This document shows, piece by piece, positions 54,402-64,000 of a stretch of DNA of 64,000 nucleotides. A model generated the notes under the pieces. That model saw only the letters and a program-made list of their open reading frames with translations, was not told where the DNA came from and did no database searches. Source of the stretch: Acidisoma sp. PAMC 29798 (GTDB lineage Bacteria; Pseudomonadota; Alphaproteobacteria; Acetobacterales; Acetobacteraceae); the NCBI RefSeq assembly GCF_030252425.1, contig NZ_CP126994.1:3219001-3283000 (forward strand), read 5' to 3'. Every line of letters begins with the position of its first letter. The stretch's first letter is position 1. Position numbers and translations under genes: made by a program.

Positions 54402-55846
54402 GCGGCAGGTGTCCCGGCCACGCGGCGGGCTTCCTGGCCTTGCTGCAAGCTGGCGAGCTGCGCCGGCAACGCCGTCGCCCAGCCGGTGATATTGCCCGCG
54501 CCGAGACACACGACCATGTCGCCCGAATGCGCCATGGCATGGACCATTTCGGCGAGGTGGTCGGGGCCGGCCAGCGGCACGACGCTGCGATGGCCGCGCG
54601 CCCGCAAGCCATCGACCAGGGCATCGCGGCTGATGCCGGCGATCGGCGCCTCCCCGGCAGCATAGACATCGGCCACGATCACCGTGTCCGCGTCGTTCAT
54701 GCAGGCGCAGAACTCCTCGAACAGGGATTGCAGGCGCGAATAGCGATGCGGCTGCACCACGGCGATGACCTGACGGGCGCCGGCCTGACGCGCGGCCTTC
54801 AGCACGGCCGCGATCTCGACCGGATGATGGCCGTAATCGTCGATGACGGTGATGCCGCCGGTTTCGCCCGTCTTGGTGAAGCGGCGCTTCACGCCCCGGA
54901 AGGCGGCCAGACTGGTGCGAATGGCGGTCTCGCCGATTTCCATCTCTATGCCGACCGCGATGGCGGCCAATGCGTTCGACACATTGTGCTGGCCGAGCAT
55001 GGGCAGGCGGAACGGCCCCATGCGGCGCTGGCGGTTGCGCAGCCGGTCCGTGACCGTCACTTCGAAATTGGCGCCGGCCTTGTCGGCCACCAGACGCTCG
55101 GCCCGGATATCGGCCTGCGGGCTGAAGCCATAGGTGATGATGCGATGATCCGCGAGGCGCGGGATCATTTGCTGCACGGCGGGATGATCCACGCACAGCA
55201 CAGCGAAGCCGTAGAAGGGAATATTGCCGACGAACTGGCGATAGCCCGCCTCCATCGCCTCCTGGGTGCCCCAATGGTCGAGATGCTCGGGGTCCATATT
55301 CGTGACAACGGCGATCACCGCCGGCAGGCGCAGGAAGCTGCCGTCGCTCTCATCGGCTTCCACCACCATCCAATCGCCGGCGCCGAGGCGCGTATTGGTG
55401 CCATAGGCATTGATGATGCCGCCGTTGATGACGGTGGGGTCGAGGTTGGCGCCTTCCAGCACGGCCGCGATCAGGCTCGTCGTTGTGGTCTTGCCATGCG
55501 TGCCGCCGACCGCGACGGACCAGCGCAAGCGCATCAGCTCGGCCAGCATTTCGGCGCGACGCACGACGGGGATCAGCTTCGCCCGCGCCGCTTGAACTTC
55601 GGGGTTGTCGGACTTCACAGCGGAGGACACGACCACGACCTGGGCCTTGCCCAGATTGGCGGCGGCATGGCCGATCATCACGTCAATGCCGGCGCCGCGC
55701 AGCCGCTTCACATTGGCGGAATCGGCCAGATCCGTGCCCTGTACCGAATAGCCGAGGTTGTGCAGCACCTCGGCTATGCCGGACATGCCGATGCCGCCGA
55801 TGCCTACGAAATGGATGGTGCCGATATTGAGCGGAAGCGCCCTCAT
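54398..55846 (-). CDS. murC: UDP-N-acetylmuramate--L-alanine ligase
   Basis: A 482-residue Mur ligase adding L-Ala to UDP-MurNAc. N-terminal [20 protein letters not shown] binds the UDP part, [15 protein letters not shown] is the P-loop, and [12 protein letters not shown] with [12 protein letters not shown] are Mur-ligase signatures; [16 protein letters not shown] is MurC-typical. Overlaps both neighbours by four bases. Confidence 0.97.
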   Translation of the reverse strand: MRALPLNIGTIHFVGIGGIGMSGIAEVLHNLGYSVQGTDLADSANVKRLRGAGIDVMIGHAAANLGKAQVVVVSSAVKSDNPEVQAARAKLIPVVRRAEMLAELMRLRWSVAVGGTHGKTTTTSLIAAVLEGANLDPTVINGGIINAYGTNTRLGAGDWMVVEADESDGSFLRLPAVIAVVTNMDPEHLDHWGTQEAMEAGYRQFVGNIPFYGFAVLCVDHPAVQQMIPRLADHRIITYGFSPQADIRAERLVADKAGANFEVTVTDRLRNRQRRMGPFRLPMLGQHNVSNALAAIAVGIEMEIGETAIRTSLAAFRGVKRRFTKTGETGGITVIDDYGHHPVEIAAVLKAARQAGARQVIAVVQPHRYSRLQSLFEEFCACMNDADTVIVADVYAAGEAPIAGISRDALVDGLRARGHRSVVPLAGPDHLAEMVHAMAHSGDMVVCLGAGNITGWATALPAQLASLQQGQEARRVAGTPAA

Positions 55847-56964
55847 GACTGCGTCTCCCTCACCATGGCGCGCTCCACCAGATCGGCGAGCGCATCGACC
55901 GCCGAAACGCGGCCCTGCGCCCGCGCGGCCGTCGCCGCCGCGACCAGCGCTTCGGGCGCGCTCAGCAACTCGGTCAGGCGTGCGGTCAAGGCGGCGGCGG
56001 TGAAACTCGGCTGCGGCATCGCCCAGGCGGCACCGGCATCCGCGAGCATGGCGGCATTGGCGGTCTGATGGTCGTCGATGGCATTCGGCAGGGGAATCAG
56101 GATGGCAGGCCGGCCGACCGCCGCGAGTTCCGCGATGGTGGAGGCGCCGGCACGGGCGATCACCAGATGCGCCGCCGCCAGATGGCGCGCCATATCGGTA
56201 AAGAAGGGCGCGACCTCTGCGGTGATGCCGGCCGCCGCATAGGCCGCACGAACGCCGTCGGCATCTTCCTTGCGGGCTTGCTGCACGACCGAGAGCCGCG
56301 CGCGGATCGCCACCGGCAAGGCGATCAGCGCCTGGGGCACGACCTCGCTCAAGACGCGGGCACCAAGCGAGCCGCCGGTGACCAGCAGATGGATCGGACC
56401 ATCCGCCTCGGGCGGCACATAGACGGTGCCGGCGACCGCCACGATGGCTGGGCGCACGGGATTGCCGACCAGCGCGGTCTTCGCGCGGGCCGGCAGCTTG
56501 GTGGTGGGCGAGAAACTGAGCGCCAGCGTAGTCGCCATGCCCGACAGGGCGCGGTTGGCGCGACCGAGCACGGCGTTCTGCTCATGCAGCACCACGGGGA
56601 TTTTCAGCCGCGACAGCTTCGCGGCGACCACGGGCGGCACCGAGGGATAGCCGCCGAAACCCACGATGGCGCCGGGGTCGAGCCGGCGCAGCAGGCGCGC
56701 GGCCGAGACAGTGCCGGCGGCGAGCGCGCCGACGGCGCGAGCGCCCTTCGCGACACCACGACCGGCGACACCGGCGCCGGGCAGGACATAGCGATCGCCC
56801 TCAGCAAAGGCGGCGCTGGCGCGACCGGCGGAGCGGCCGTCCGTCATCAGCACGGGGCGATAGCCACGGCCGGCGAGCGTCACGGCCAGCGCCTCGGCGG
56901 GGAAGAAGTGGCCGCCGGTGCCCCCGGCCGCGATGACGATGGGAATCACGCGTGGTCCTCTCAT
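55843..56964 (-). CDS. murG: UDP-GlcNAc--lipid I transferase MurG
   Basis: A 373-residue family 28 glycosyltransferase that turns lipid I into lipid II at the inner membrane. The G-loops [18 protein letters not shown] and [13 protein letters not shown] are clear, as are [27 protein letters not shown] and the UDP-GlcNAc contact region [20 protein letters not shown]. Start overlaps ftsW by four bases... in the cluster order ftsW-murG. Confidence 0.97.
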   Translation of the reverse strand: MRGPRVIPIVIAAGGTGGHFFPAEALAVTLAGRGYRPVLMTDGRSAGRASAAFAEGDRYVLPGAGVAGRGVAKGARAVGALAAGTVSAARLLRRLDPGAIVGFGGYPSVPPVVAAKLSRLKIPVVLHEQNAVLGRANRALSGMATTLALSFSPTTKLPARAKTALVGNPVRPAIVAVAGTVYVPPEADGPIHLLVTGGSLGARVLSEVVPQALIALPVAIRARLSVVQQARKEDADGVRAAYAAAGITAEVAPFFTDMARHLAAAHLVIARAGASTIAELAAVGRPAILIPLPNAIDDHQTANAAMLADAGAAWAMPQPSFTAAALTARLTELLSAPEALVAAATAARAQGRVSAVDALADLVERAMVRETQS

Positions 56965-58085
56965 GCCCTGTCGCTCCCCGAGAAGCGGCGGCGCGTCAGG
57001 GCCAGCAGCATTCCCATTTCCAGCGCGACAGACAGCGCCGAGGATCCGCCATAGGAGATGAAGGGCAGCGTCATGCCCTTAGTCGGGATGAGCTGAAGCG
57101 AGGAGGCCATGTTCACGAAGGACTGCAGGCCGAAGCTGATCAGCAGACCGGCCGAGGCCAGCAGCACGAATTGGTCGGTCTCAGCGATCAGGCGCAGCAG
57201 GCCGCGCAGCACGATGGCCGCGAAAATGCCCAGAATCAGCAGGCAGACGACGAGACCGAACTCCTCTCCCGCGACCGCAAAAACGAAATCGGCATGGGCA
57301 TCGGGCAGGATGTCCTTGACCATGCCCTCGCCCGGCCCGCGACCGAGCAAGCCGCCATTTCCGAAGGCCTGCAAGGCCGTCAGCGCCTGATAGGCGGTGT
57401 CATGCGTCGGATGGAGGAAGCGCTCCACACGAATATGCACATGCGGCATCAGGAAGAAGGCGGCGATGAAGCTCACCACCAAGCCGCCAGCCGCGATGCC
57501 AACCAGTGCGATATTCAGTCCGTCCAGGAAGAGCTGCGACAGGAACACGATGCTGATGACGGCCAACATGCCGATGTCCGGCTGGGACTTCAGCAACAGG
57601 GCGATCACGGCATAGAGCATGAAGGCGATGATCCGGCCCGGGAAGCGCGCGGTGTTGCGCGCCTCGACCAGCAAACCCGCCGTCAGCACGGCGAAGAAAG
57701 GCTTCAGGAACTCGCTCGGCTGAAGGGACAGGAACGGGATGTTGATCCAGCGCCGCGCGCCCTTGATCTCGACGCCATGGACCAGCGTGAAGGCGGTGAG
57801 TGCTAGGGCTATGAAGGTGCCGGTGAGCGCCAGCCAGCGCACGCCCTTGGGCGACAGCAATGACACGCCGACGACGATGCCACCGGCCAGCGCCAGGAAG
57901 GCGACTTGCTTGACGATCAGCATATCGCGCGGATCGCCGATGCGATGCGCGACGGCGGGGCTAGAGGCCAGCACCAACACATAGCCGAAGCCGATCAGCG
58001 CGCCGATGCAGAGCAGCGTCCAACGATCGACCGTCCACCACCAGCGGCCGAGCGTGGATGTATCGGTGCGCGACAGAGCGGGCAT
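56961..58085 (-). CDS. ftsW: Septal peptidoglycan glycosyltransferase FtsW
   Basis: A 374-residue SEDS-family polymerase with about ten transmembrane helices, which with FtsI builds septal peptidoglycan from lipid II. Recognised segments: RRWINIPFLSLQPSEFLKP, QPDIGMLAVISIVF, GNGGLLGRGPGEGMVK, DAHADFVFAVAGEEFGLV and TKGMTLPFISYGGSSALSV. Its stop overlaps the murG start by four bases and its start overlaps the murD stop by one base. Confidence 0.97.
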   Translation of the reverse strand: MPALSRTDTSTLGRWWWTVDRWTLLCIGALIGFGYVLVLASSPAVAHRIGDPRDMLIVKQVAFLALAGGIVVGVSLLSPKGVRWLALTGTFIALALTAFTLVHGVEIKGARRWINIPFLSLQPSEFLKPFFAVLTAGLLVEARNTARFPGRIIAFMLYAVIALLLKSQPDIGMLAVISIVFLSQLFLDGLNIALVGIAAGGLVVSFIAAFFLMPHVHIRVERFLHPTHDTAYQALTALQAFGNGGLLGRGPGEGMVKDILPDAHADFVFAVAGEEFGLVVCLLILGIFAAIVLRGLLRLIAETDQFVLLASAGLLISFGLQSFVNMASSLQLIPTKGMTLPFISYGGSSALSVALEMGMLLALTRRRFSGSDRA

Positions 58086-59419
58086 CAGGCAGCCCTCCCA
58101 TTGTGCGCGTGAGGTTCATCGAGCGCAGCGACGAGATCCGCGAAACGATCGCCGCGAGCCTCGAAGCCGGAAAACTGATCTAAGCTCGCGCAGGCCGGCG
58201 ACAGCAGAACGACCGACGCGCCGAGCGCCTTCGCGCGCTCATAGGCGGCGGGCACGGCGGCTTCGAGGCTGCCGGCAAGATGATGCGGAACCTCATGCGC
58301 GGCGAGGGTTTCTGCGAAGGCGGGCCCGTCTCGGCCGATCAGCTCGGCATGGAGGATACGCGGGAAGAATTCCGCCAGCATGGCGATGCCGCCCGCCTTT
58401 TGAATGCCGCCCGCAATCCACACGATGCGCTCGTAACAGCCGAGTGCGCGCGCCGTCGCATCGGCATTCGTTGCCTTGCTATCGTTGATGAAAACGATGC
58501 CGTCATGAATGCCGACTCGGCTTTGGCGATGCAGCAGTCCGGGAAAAGTCGCGATGCCGCGCGCGATCGTGGAGTCGTCAACGCCAAACGCGCGGGCCAT
58601 AGCGCGGGCAGCGGCAGCGTTCTGCGCATTATGCGCGCCGGGAAGTGCGACGGTGCCGGTCGCTGCATGCGCGCCACTGATGCGGATGACCGTCGCCGCT
58701 TCCTTGGCCAATGCGTCAGCCATCGCCATGGACAGCGCGTCGTCGATTCCGACAACGGCCACGTCGTCGCCCGTCTGTCGCGCAAAAATGTTGCGCTTTA
58801 CATGGGCGTAGCCGCTCATGTTGCCATGACGGTCCAAGTGATCGGGACTAAGATTAAGCATTGCCGCAGTATTGAAGCGGAGAGTCGCGATTCGCTCCAA
58901 CATGTAAGACGACATTTCCAGAACATAGATTCCGTCGTCCGGCAGCAGCGGCAGAGACAGCGCGGCAGTGCCGAGATTTCCGCCGGCCGCCACAGGCATG
59001 CCGGCCTCGGTCAGGATATGGGCGAGCAGCGCCGTGGTGGTCGATTTGCCGTTGGTGCCGGTGATGCCCGCGAAGCGCGCCTGCGACCCCGCGCGACGCA
59101 CCGCCTGATACAACAGCTCCGCGTCACTCAACACGGGAACACCAAGCGCGATGGCGCGCGCGGCGACGGGATGCGGCGACGGCAGGATATGCGGAATGCC
59201 CGGTGACAGCACCAGGGCATCGAAGGCGAAATCGCCAGTTGCGAGATCGACGACGGAAAACCCTTCCGCCTCGGCGGCGGCGCGCGCAGTCGCGCCATCG
59301 TCCCACAGCACCGTATCGGCACCCATGGCGCGCAAAGCGCGCGCGGCGGGCAGGCCGTTGCGGCCCAGACCGAGAATGGCGAAGCGGGCCCCCGCGAAGG
59401 TGTTGGCCGGAAACGCCAT
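58085..59419 (-). CDS. murD: UDP-N-acetylmuramoyl-L-alanine--D-glutamate ligase
   Basis: A 444-residue Mur ligase adding D-Glu. The UDP-binding N-terminus reads FAILGLGRNGLPAARAL, the P-loop is GITGTNGKSTTTALLAH, followed by LEMSSYMLERI, LNLSPDHLDRHG and INDSKATNADATARAL. Length is normal. One-base overlaps join it to mraY and ftsW. Confidence 0.97.
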   Translation of the reverse strand: MAFPANTFAGARFAILGLGRNGLPAARALRAMGADTVLWDDGATARAAAEAEGFSVVDLATGDFAFDALVLSPGIPHILPSPHPVAARAIALGVPVLSDAELLYQAVRRAGSQARFAGITGTNGKSTTTALLAHILTEAGMPVAAGGNLGTAALSLPLLPDDGIYVLEMSSYMLERIATLRFNTAAMLNLSPDHLDRHGNMSGYAHVKRNIFARQTGDDVAVVGIDDALSMAMADALAKEAATVIRISGAHAATGTVALPGAHNAQNAAAARAMARAFGVDDSTIARGIATFPGLLHRQSRVGIHDGIVFINDSKATNADATARALGCYERIVWIAGGIQKAGGIAMLAEFFPRILHAELIGRDGPAFAETLAAHEVPHHLAGSLEAAVPAAYERAKALGASVVLLSPACASLDQFSGFEARGDRFADLVAALDEPHAHNGRAA

Positions 59420-60507
59420 CAGCGAATCTTCAGGGTCGCGAGACCCACGAGCGCCAGGATCATCGACACGATCCAGAAGCGAATCACGATCGTCGCTTCT
59501 GCCCAGCCCTTCTTTTCAAAGTGGTGATGCAGCGGCGCCATCAGAAAGACGCGACGCCCGGTGCGCTTGAACCAGAACACCTGCACGATGACCGAAAGAG
59601 TCTCGACGACGAAAAGACCGCCGACGATGGCGAGCACGATCTCATGCTTGGTCGCGACCGCGACGGCGGCGACAGCGCCACCCAGCGCGAGGCTGCCGGT
59701 ATCGCCCATGAAGACCGCCGCCGGCGGCGCATTGAACCACAGGAAGCCGAGGCCTGCGCCGATCAGCGCCGCGCAGAAGATCGCAAGCTCACCCGATCCC
59801 TGCACGAAGGGCAGTTCGAGATAGCCCGCGAAGATACGATTGCCGACGAGATAGGAGATCAGGGAGAAAACCACCGCGACGATGATGGTCGGCACCATCG
59901 CGAGGCCGTCTAGACCATCGGTCAGATTGACGGCATTGGACGCGCCGATCATCACCAGCATGCCGAAGAGCGGGAAGAAGATCCCGAGCGGAATGAGCAC
60001 GTTCTTGAAATCGGGAATCGATATGCCGCTGCCGAGCGGCCCACCGATATGGACCATGATCCAGGTCGAGGCGATAAGGCCGATGATGGCCTGACCGACC
60101 AGCTTCAGCCGGCCCGACAGGCCTTTCGTGTTGCGCTTGCTGACCTTCAGATAATCATCCGCGAAGCCGAGCGCGCCATAGCCAAGCGTCACAAAAAGTG
60201 CTGACCAGATATAGGGATTAGCCAGATCCGCCCAAAGCAGCGTGGAAATGGTGAGGGAGCTAAGAATGAGCACACCGCCCATCGTCGGCGTGCCCTTCTT
60301 CTCGACCAGATGCCGCTCAGGCCCATCCAGGCGAATGGGCTGACCGTGCTTCTGCATGCCGCGCAGCATGCGAATGACACGCGGCCCCAGCATGAAGCTG
60401 ATCACCAGCGAGGTCATGCAAGCGCCGCCGGACCGGAAGGTCAGGTAGCGGATCAGGTTGAGGATATGCAGGTGGTCCGCAAACGGCAGAAGGAGTTTGT
60501 ACAGCAT
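59419..60507 (-). CDS. mraY: Phospho-N-acetylmuramoyl-pentapeptide transferase
   Basis: A 362-residue integral membrane enzyme that makes lipid I from UDP-MurNAc-pentapeptide and undecaprenyl phosphate. About ten hydrophobic helices and the aspartate signatures [13 protein letters not shown] and [14 protein letters not shown] are present, as are [12 protein letters not shown] and the C-terminal [13 protein letters not shown]. Length is typical. It overlaps both neighbours by one base. Confidence 0.98.
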   Translation of the reverse strand: MLYKLLLPFADHLHILNLIRYLTFRSGGACMTSLVISFMLGPRVIRMLRGMQKHGQPIRLDGPERHLVEKKGTPTMGGVLILSSLTISTLLWADLANPYIWSALFVTLGYGALGFADDYLKVSKRNTKGLSGRLKLVGQAIIGLIASTWIMVHIGGPLGSGISIPDFKNVLIPLGIFFPLFGMLVMIGASNAVNLTDGLDGLAMVPTIIVAVVFSLISYLVGNRIFAGYLELPFVQGSGELAIFCAALIGAGLGFLWFNAPPAAVFMGDTGSLALGGAVAAVAVATKHEIVLAIVGGLFVVETLSVIVQVFWFKRTGRRVFLMAPLHHHFEKKGWAEATIVIRFWIVSMILALVGLATLKIR

Positions 60508-61898
60508 CAGGCAGGCTCCTCAGCGTCGGCTCTGCTGGGGAGTGCCGCGACGATCAAGGCCATGCGGCTGCCAAGGCTGCCCTTGACCAGAACCGCGTCA
60601 CCGGGACGCAGCGCGGCCGCGACGAGGGGGGCGAGCACCGCCGAGGTCTCGGTATGGACAGCGCGCAGATCGGCGGGAACGGCGTCGAACAGGCGCCGCA
60701 TTTCGGGTCCGCAGGCAAAGAGAAGATCGGCGTTGGCGGCCACGTCCGGCGCCAGACCCTCATGCTCAGCGGCGCTCGCGTCGCCCAATTCGCGCATATC
60801 GCCGAGCACGGCGATCCGCCGCGTGGCGGGTTGCAGGCCGAGCACGGCGAGGGCCGCGCGCACCGACGGGGCGGAGGCGTTGTAGCTTTCGTCCAGCAGC
60901 AGCGCCTCTCCGCCCGTTACATAGATCGCCCGGCGTGCGCCACGGCCTTGGACGGCGGAAAACCCATCGAGGGCGGCCGCGGCGTGATGCGGATCGACGC
61001 CCAAGGCGACGGCAGCGGCGATGGCTGCCACGGCATTGATCGCCATGTGGCGGCCGGGGGCTGCCAGCCGGAAGGCCAGTTCATGATCGTCGAAAGTCAT
61101 GGTGACCGAAACGCCCTCGGCATCGCTCACGGCCGCCACCAGCCGCGCCTCGGCCGTCGCGTCCTCGCCGAAGCGGATGACCCGGATATCGTCGCGAAGG
61201 CCCTGGCGCAGCATGTCCAGATGCGGGCTATCTGCCGGCAGCACGGCGGTGCCGCCCGGTGCGAGGCCCGACAAGATCGTGGATTTCTCAGCCGCGATGG
61301 CGTCGATGCTGCCCATATGGCCCAGATGGACCGCCGCGATGTTGGTGATCACCGCCACATGCGGCTGGGCCAGCGCCGCCAGCGGCGCGATCTCACCCGG
61401 ATGATTCATGCCGATTTCGGCGACGCAGAAGGCGGCCTCCGGCGGCAACCGGGCGAGCGTCAGCGGCACGCCCCAATGATTGTTGTAGGAGGCGACGGCC
61501 GCATGGGTTTCGCCGGCCGAAGCCAAGATCCGGCGCAGCATTTCCTTCGTCGTGGTCTTGCCGACGCTGCCCGTGACGGCCACGACCCGGCCGCCGAAGC
61601 GCGCACGGGCGCGGGCGCCGATGGCGGTCAGACCGCCGAGCGTATCGGCCACACGCAGCAGCGGGGCATTATCGTCCAGGCCCGGAGGATCGCGATCCAC
61701 CAGGGCGCCCGCCGCACCACGACCCAGGGCATCGGCCACGAACAGATGCCCGTCCCGGTTTTCCCCGTGCAGAGCGACGAACAAGTCCCCGGTGGCGACG
61801 GTACGGGTGTCGATGGAAATGCCATTCACCGCAAAGGGCCGGTCCATCCGGCCGCCAGCGGCCTCAGCCAGATCTGCCGCCGACCACAGCGCGCTCAT
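60507..61898 (-). CDS. murF: UDP-MurNAc-tripeptide--D-alanyl-D-alanine ligase
   Basis: A 463-residue Mur ligase that adds D-Ala-D-Ala, the last cytoplasmic precursor step. [20 protein letters not shown] near the N-terminus, the P-loop [46 protein letters not shown] and [15 protein letters not shown] are all MurF signatures. Overlaps murE by four bases. Confidence 0.97.
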   Translation of the reverse strand: MSALWSAADLAEAAGGRMDRPFAVNGISIDTRTVATGDLFVALHGENRDGHLFVADALGRGAAGALVDRDPPGLDDNAPLLRVADTLGGLTAIGARARARFGGRVVAVTGSVGKTTTKEMLRRILASAGETHAAVASYNNHWGVPLTLARLPPEAAFCVAEIGMNHPGEIAPLAALAQPHVAVITNIAAVHLGHMGSIDAIAAEKSTILSGLAPGGTAVLPADSPHLDMLRQGLRDDIRVIRFGEDATAEARLVAAVSDAEGVSVTMTFDDHELAFRLAAPGRHMAINAVAAIAAAVALGVDPHHAAAALDGFSAVQGRGARRAIYVTGGEALLLDESYNASAPSVRAALAVLGLQPATRRIAVLGDMRELGDASAAEHEGLAPDVAANADLLFACGPEMRRLFDAVPADLRAVHTETSAVLAPLVAAALRPGDAVLVKGSLGSRMALIVAALPSRADAEEPA

Positions 61899-63391
61899 GG
61901 CGCACCGGCCAGGCGACGGATGACCGCCGCGTCGTCGAAAGGCAGTGTCTCAGTGCCGACGATCTGGCCCTGCTCATGGCCCTTGCCGGCGACCACCAGC
62001 ACGTCTCCGGCGCGCAGCATGCCGAGGCCCGCCGCGATGGCGGCCTCGCGATCCCCGATCTCGATCGCATCCGGACAGCCGGCCATGACCTCGGCCCGGA
62101 TGGTGGCGGGCGGCTCACTGCGCGGATTGTCATCCGTCACGATCGCCACATCGGCATCGGCCACGGCGGCGGCGCCCATCAGCGGGCGCTTGCCCCGGTC
62201 CCGGTCACCACCGGCACCGAAGACGATGACCAGCCGGCCCTCGGTATGCGGGCGCAACGCCGACAAGACACGCGCGATGGCATCCGGCGTATGGGCGTAA
62301 TCGACATAGGCGGCGGCGCCGTCATCGAGGGTCGCGGCCAGTTCCATGCGGCCGCGCACGCCGACCAGCCCGCTCAGCCGGTCGAGGGCCGCACTCTCCC
62401 CCAACATCAGCGCAAGACCGGCGGCGAGCAGCGCGTTATCGGCCTGGAAGCGACCGGGCAGCGGCAGGTCGATGTCGAAGCGACGGCCGCCAGCGGTCAG
62501 CGTCAGGACCTGGCCGCTTGGGCGGGGGGTCGCGTGGTCCAGCCGGATGACCGTGCCGCCCTCACCCACCGTGCCGAAGTTCAGGCCCCGCCGCACGGCG
62601 ATCTCCGCCATCGCCGCGCGCGTCTCCCCGTCCAGCGCCATCGCCGCCAAAGCGGGCGCGCCGCGCGGCAGCAGATCCGCGAACAGGCGCAGCTTGGCGG
62701 TGCGATAGCCCGCCATCCCGCCGTGATAATCGAGGTGGTCGCGCGTCAGATTGGTGAAGGCACCGGCCGAGAGCCGCAATCCGTCCAGCCGATATTGATC
62801 GAGGCCATGGGATGACGCCTCGATCGCGACATGCTGCACGCCCGCAGCGGCGAGACTCGCCATGGTCTGCGCGAGGCTGACCGGATCGGGCGTTGTGAGA
62901 CCCGTGCCTTGCGGCATGCCCGGCGCCATGAGGCCGAGCGTGCCGAGGGACGCGGCCTTATGCGCGCCGAGGCTCCAAAGCTGGCGCAGGAAATCAGCCG
63001 TGCTCGTCTTGCCGTTGGTTCCGGTGACGGCGGCGATGCGACGCGGCTGGGCGCCGGCCAATTGCGCCGCCATCTGGGCCAGGCGTCGGCGCGGCTGCGG
63101 GTCCAGAATCAGCGGCCGAGGCGGCACGCCCGCCGGCCATTCGGTACCCGGGGGCGCCAGGATGGCGGCGGCCCCATTCGCCACCGCATCCCCGATGAAG
63201 CGCCGCCCGTCCTGGGACTGGCCGGGCAGGGCCGCGAAGACGAAGCCGGGGCGCACGTCACGGCTGTTCGCCGTAATGCCGCTCACATCCAGGTCGGCGC
63301 TGAGCGAGGTGGCCGAGGGCGGCCCGCCGCGTCGATCGACCCAGGACGAGCCGGCTGTTGTCAGGGTGCGCATCAGGTCAATGAGCCGCAT
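61895..63391 (-). CDS. murE: UDP-MurNAc-tripeptide synthetase MurE (meso-DAP type)
   Basis: A 498-residue Mur ligase adding the third amino acid. P-loop AVTGTNGKTSTADFLRQL, EASSHGLDQYRLDGL and FTNLTRDHLDYHG are visible. The DNPR motif in VTDDNPRSEPPATI marks enzymes that add meso-diaminopimelate rather than lysine. ITANSRDVRPGFVFAAL is the MurE N-terminal signature. The start at 63391 overlaps ftsI by 14 bases; ATG at 63373 would avoid the overlap. Confidence 0.96.
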   Translation of the reverse strand: MRLIDLMRTLTTAGSSWVDRRGGPPSATSLSADLDVSGITANSRDVRPGFVFAALPGQSQDGRRFIGDAVANGAAAILAPPGTEWPAGVPPRPLILDPQPRRRLAQMAAQLAGAQPRRIAAVTGTNGKTSTADFLRQLWSLGAHKAASLGTLGLMAPGMPQGTGLTTPDPVSLAQTMASLAAAGVQHVAIEASSHGLDQYRLDGLRLSAGAFTNLTRDHLDYHGGMAGYRTAKLRLFADLLPRGAPALAAMALDGETRAAMAEIAVRRGLNFGTVGEGGTVIRLDHATPRPSGQVLTLTAGGRRFDIDLPLPGRFQADNALLAAGLALMLGESAALDRLSGLVGVRGRMELAATLDDGAAAYVDYAHTPDAIARVLSALRPHTEGRLVIVFGAGGDRDRGKRPLMGAAAVADADVAIVTDDNPRSEPPATIRAEVMAGCPDAIEIGDREAAIAAGLGMLRAGDVLVVAGKGHEQGQIVGTETLPFDDAAVIRRLAGAP

Positions 63392-64000
63392 CTGCGGCGG
63401 CCGTCAGCGGCACGCGATACATTGCATCGTGGCGCAGGGTGGACGCCACCATCGACGGCGCCGGCACGCTGTCCGCGACCTTTGCCCGGCCGAGATGGCT
63501 CTCCTTGCGGGCCGGCTTGTCGGCGGCGGCCACGTCATCCGGCTCACCGGGGTTGTCGGGGCCAAGCGGCGTCACGCCCGGCGGCGCGTTGATATGGGTG
63601 GCGATGGCCAGTTCGGCGTTGATCGCGTCCACGTCCGTGAAGCGGGGCATGACGTTCAGCATCGGACCGATGCGCGCGATGGTGTGGCTGACGGCAGGAC
63701 CCGCCATCCAGCCACCGGTGGTGAAGCCATGGGTCTCGGCCGTCGCATGGCCGGAATCGATGGCGATATAAACGACGTAGCGCGGCGCATAGATGGGAAA
63801 GGCCGCGACGTAGGAGCTGTAGTTGGTGTGCTTCACGTAGCCGCCATGGGCGGCCACCTTCTGCGCCGTGCCGGTTTTGGCGCCAACGAAATAGCCTGGC
63901 ACTTCACCGAAATTGCCGGTGCCATCAACCACGATAAGGCGCATCAGCTTGCGCATGGTGTCCGAGGTCGATGGCTGCATCACCGTCGTGCCGGTGCGCG
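63378..64000 (-). CDS. ftsI: Division transpeptidase FtsI / PBP3, C-terminal part (runs off the window)
   Basis: The frame enters from beyond base 64000 and ends at 63378, giving about the last 206 residues of a class B penicillin-binding protein. The KTG motif is seen in FVGAKTGTAQKVAAHGGYVK, followed by YSSYVAAFPIYAPRYVVYIA and GFTTGGWMAGPAV, the transpeptidase core. The tail after about residue 120 of this part is Ala/Asp/Pro-rich and probably flexible. The SxxK and SxN motifs lie outside the window. Position upstream of murE is the usual dcw order. Confidence 0.95.
   Translation of the reverse strand, partial: RTGTTVMQPSTSDTMRKLMRLIVVDGTGNFGEVPGYFVGAKTGTAQKVAAHGGYVKHTNYSSYVAAFPIYAPRYVVYIAIDSGHATAETHGFTTGGWMAGPAVSHTIARIGPMLNVMPRFTDVDAINAELAIATHINAPPGVTPLGPDNPGEPDDVAAADKPARKESHLGRAKVADSVPAPSMVASTLRHDAMYRVPLTAAADAAH

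Noticed and set aside
54402-55274. N-terminal extension of the murB frame giving a 604-residue protein
   Set aside because: The extra part is murC read in another phase; the start at 54401 overlaps the murC stop and gives a normal MurB.
1-64000. tRNA, rRNA, prophage or attachment sites
   Set aside because: No cloverleaf with tRNA consensus arms, no rRNA-like stretch and no phage genes were seen; the element at 22817 lacks the T-loop and acceptor features of a tRNA.

Overview
The window is GC-rich chromosomal DNA from an alphaproteobacterium. The gene set (Rhizobium-type rha cluster, proA-nadD-rsfS-rlmH-gpmI-envC-ctpA-rppH run, meso-DAP type mur genes, mycobacterial-type AhpC/AhpD pair) fits Rhodospirillales, most likely Acetobacteraceae. 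That placement is inferred from gene content and protein feel, not from a search.

Layout. 1-2295: tail of an unseen gene, a fumarylpyruvate-hydrolase-like protein, exonuclease III and an SDR. 2279-6377 (minus): a TPR glycosyltransferase, then secF and secD. 6557-10821: a Gfo/Idh oxidoreductase converging on lpxB, a two-domain GNAT protein and the EF-P lysine ligase epmA. 10894-11967: a secreted esterase-like hydrolase. 12089-26578: a catabolic island for L-rhamnose. The minus-strand operon rhaR-S-T-P-Q-U-K (regulator, ABC importer, mutarotase, kinase) diverges from rhaD-rhaI, which is followed by an FAH-family hydrolase and lutABC. Import, isomerisation, phosphorylation and aldol cleavage yield DHAP and L-lactaldehyde; the SDR half of RhaD can oxidise lactaldehyde to L-lactate and LutABC can oxidise that to pyruvate, so the island is nearly self-contained. 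26655-30453 (minus): an rlpA-like gene, transketolase and an orphan metal-binding lipoprotein/SBP-type protein. 30959-38683 (plus): the conserved proA to rppH block. 38724-43439: dienelactone hydrolase, ahpC, and an ahpD gene split by a complete 2698-bp IS66-family element with an exact 8-bp target duplication. 43436-48627: AraC regulator facing a hydroxyacid-dehydrogenase/FMN-reductase pair, treZ, and a membrane-anchored family 2 glycosyltransferase. 48684-64000 (minus): the dcw cluster ftsI(partial)-murE-murF-mraY-murD-ftsW-murG-murC-murB-ddl-ftsQ-ftsA-ftsZ, almost all start/stop overlapping.

Repeats. Four copies of one palindromic intergenic element (3735, 9737, 26580, 29755), a cloverleaf-like three-hairpin element (22817-22909), and several other intergenic hairpins. 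No tRNA, rRNA, CRISPR array or prophage was seen.

Nothing here is clearly a wholly undescribed system. The observations most worth following are the recent IS66 knock-out of ahpD beside an intact ahpC, the rsfS gene whose best-placed start is AUA overlapping the nadD stop, the chain of two overlapping mini-ORFs leading into proA, the rha-FAH-lut linkage, and the covarying palindromic repeat family.
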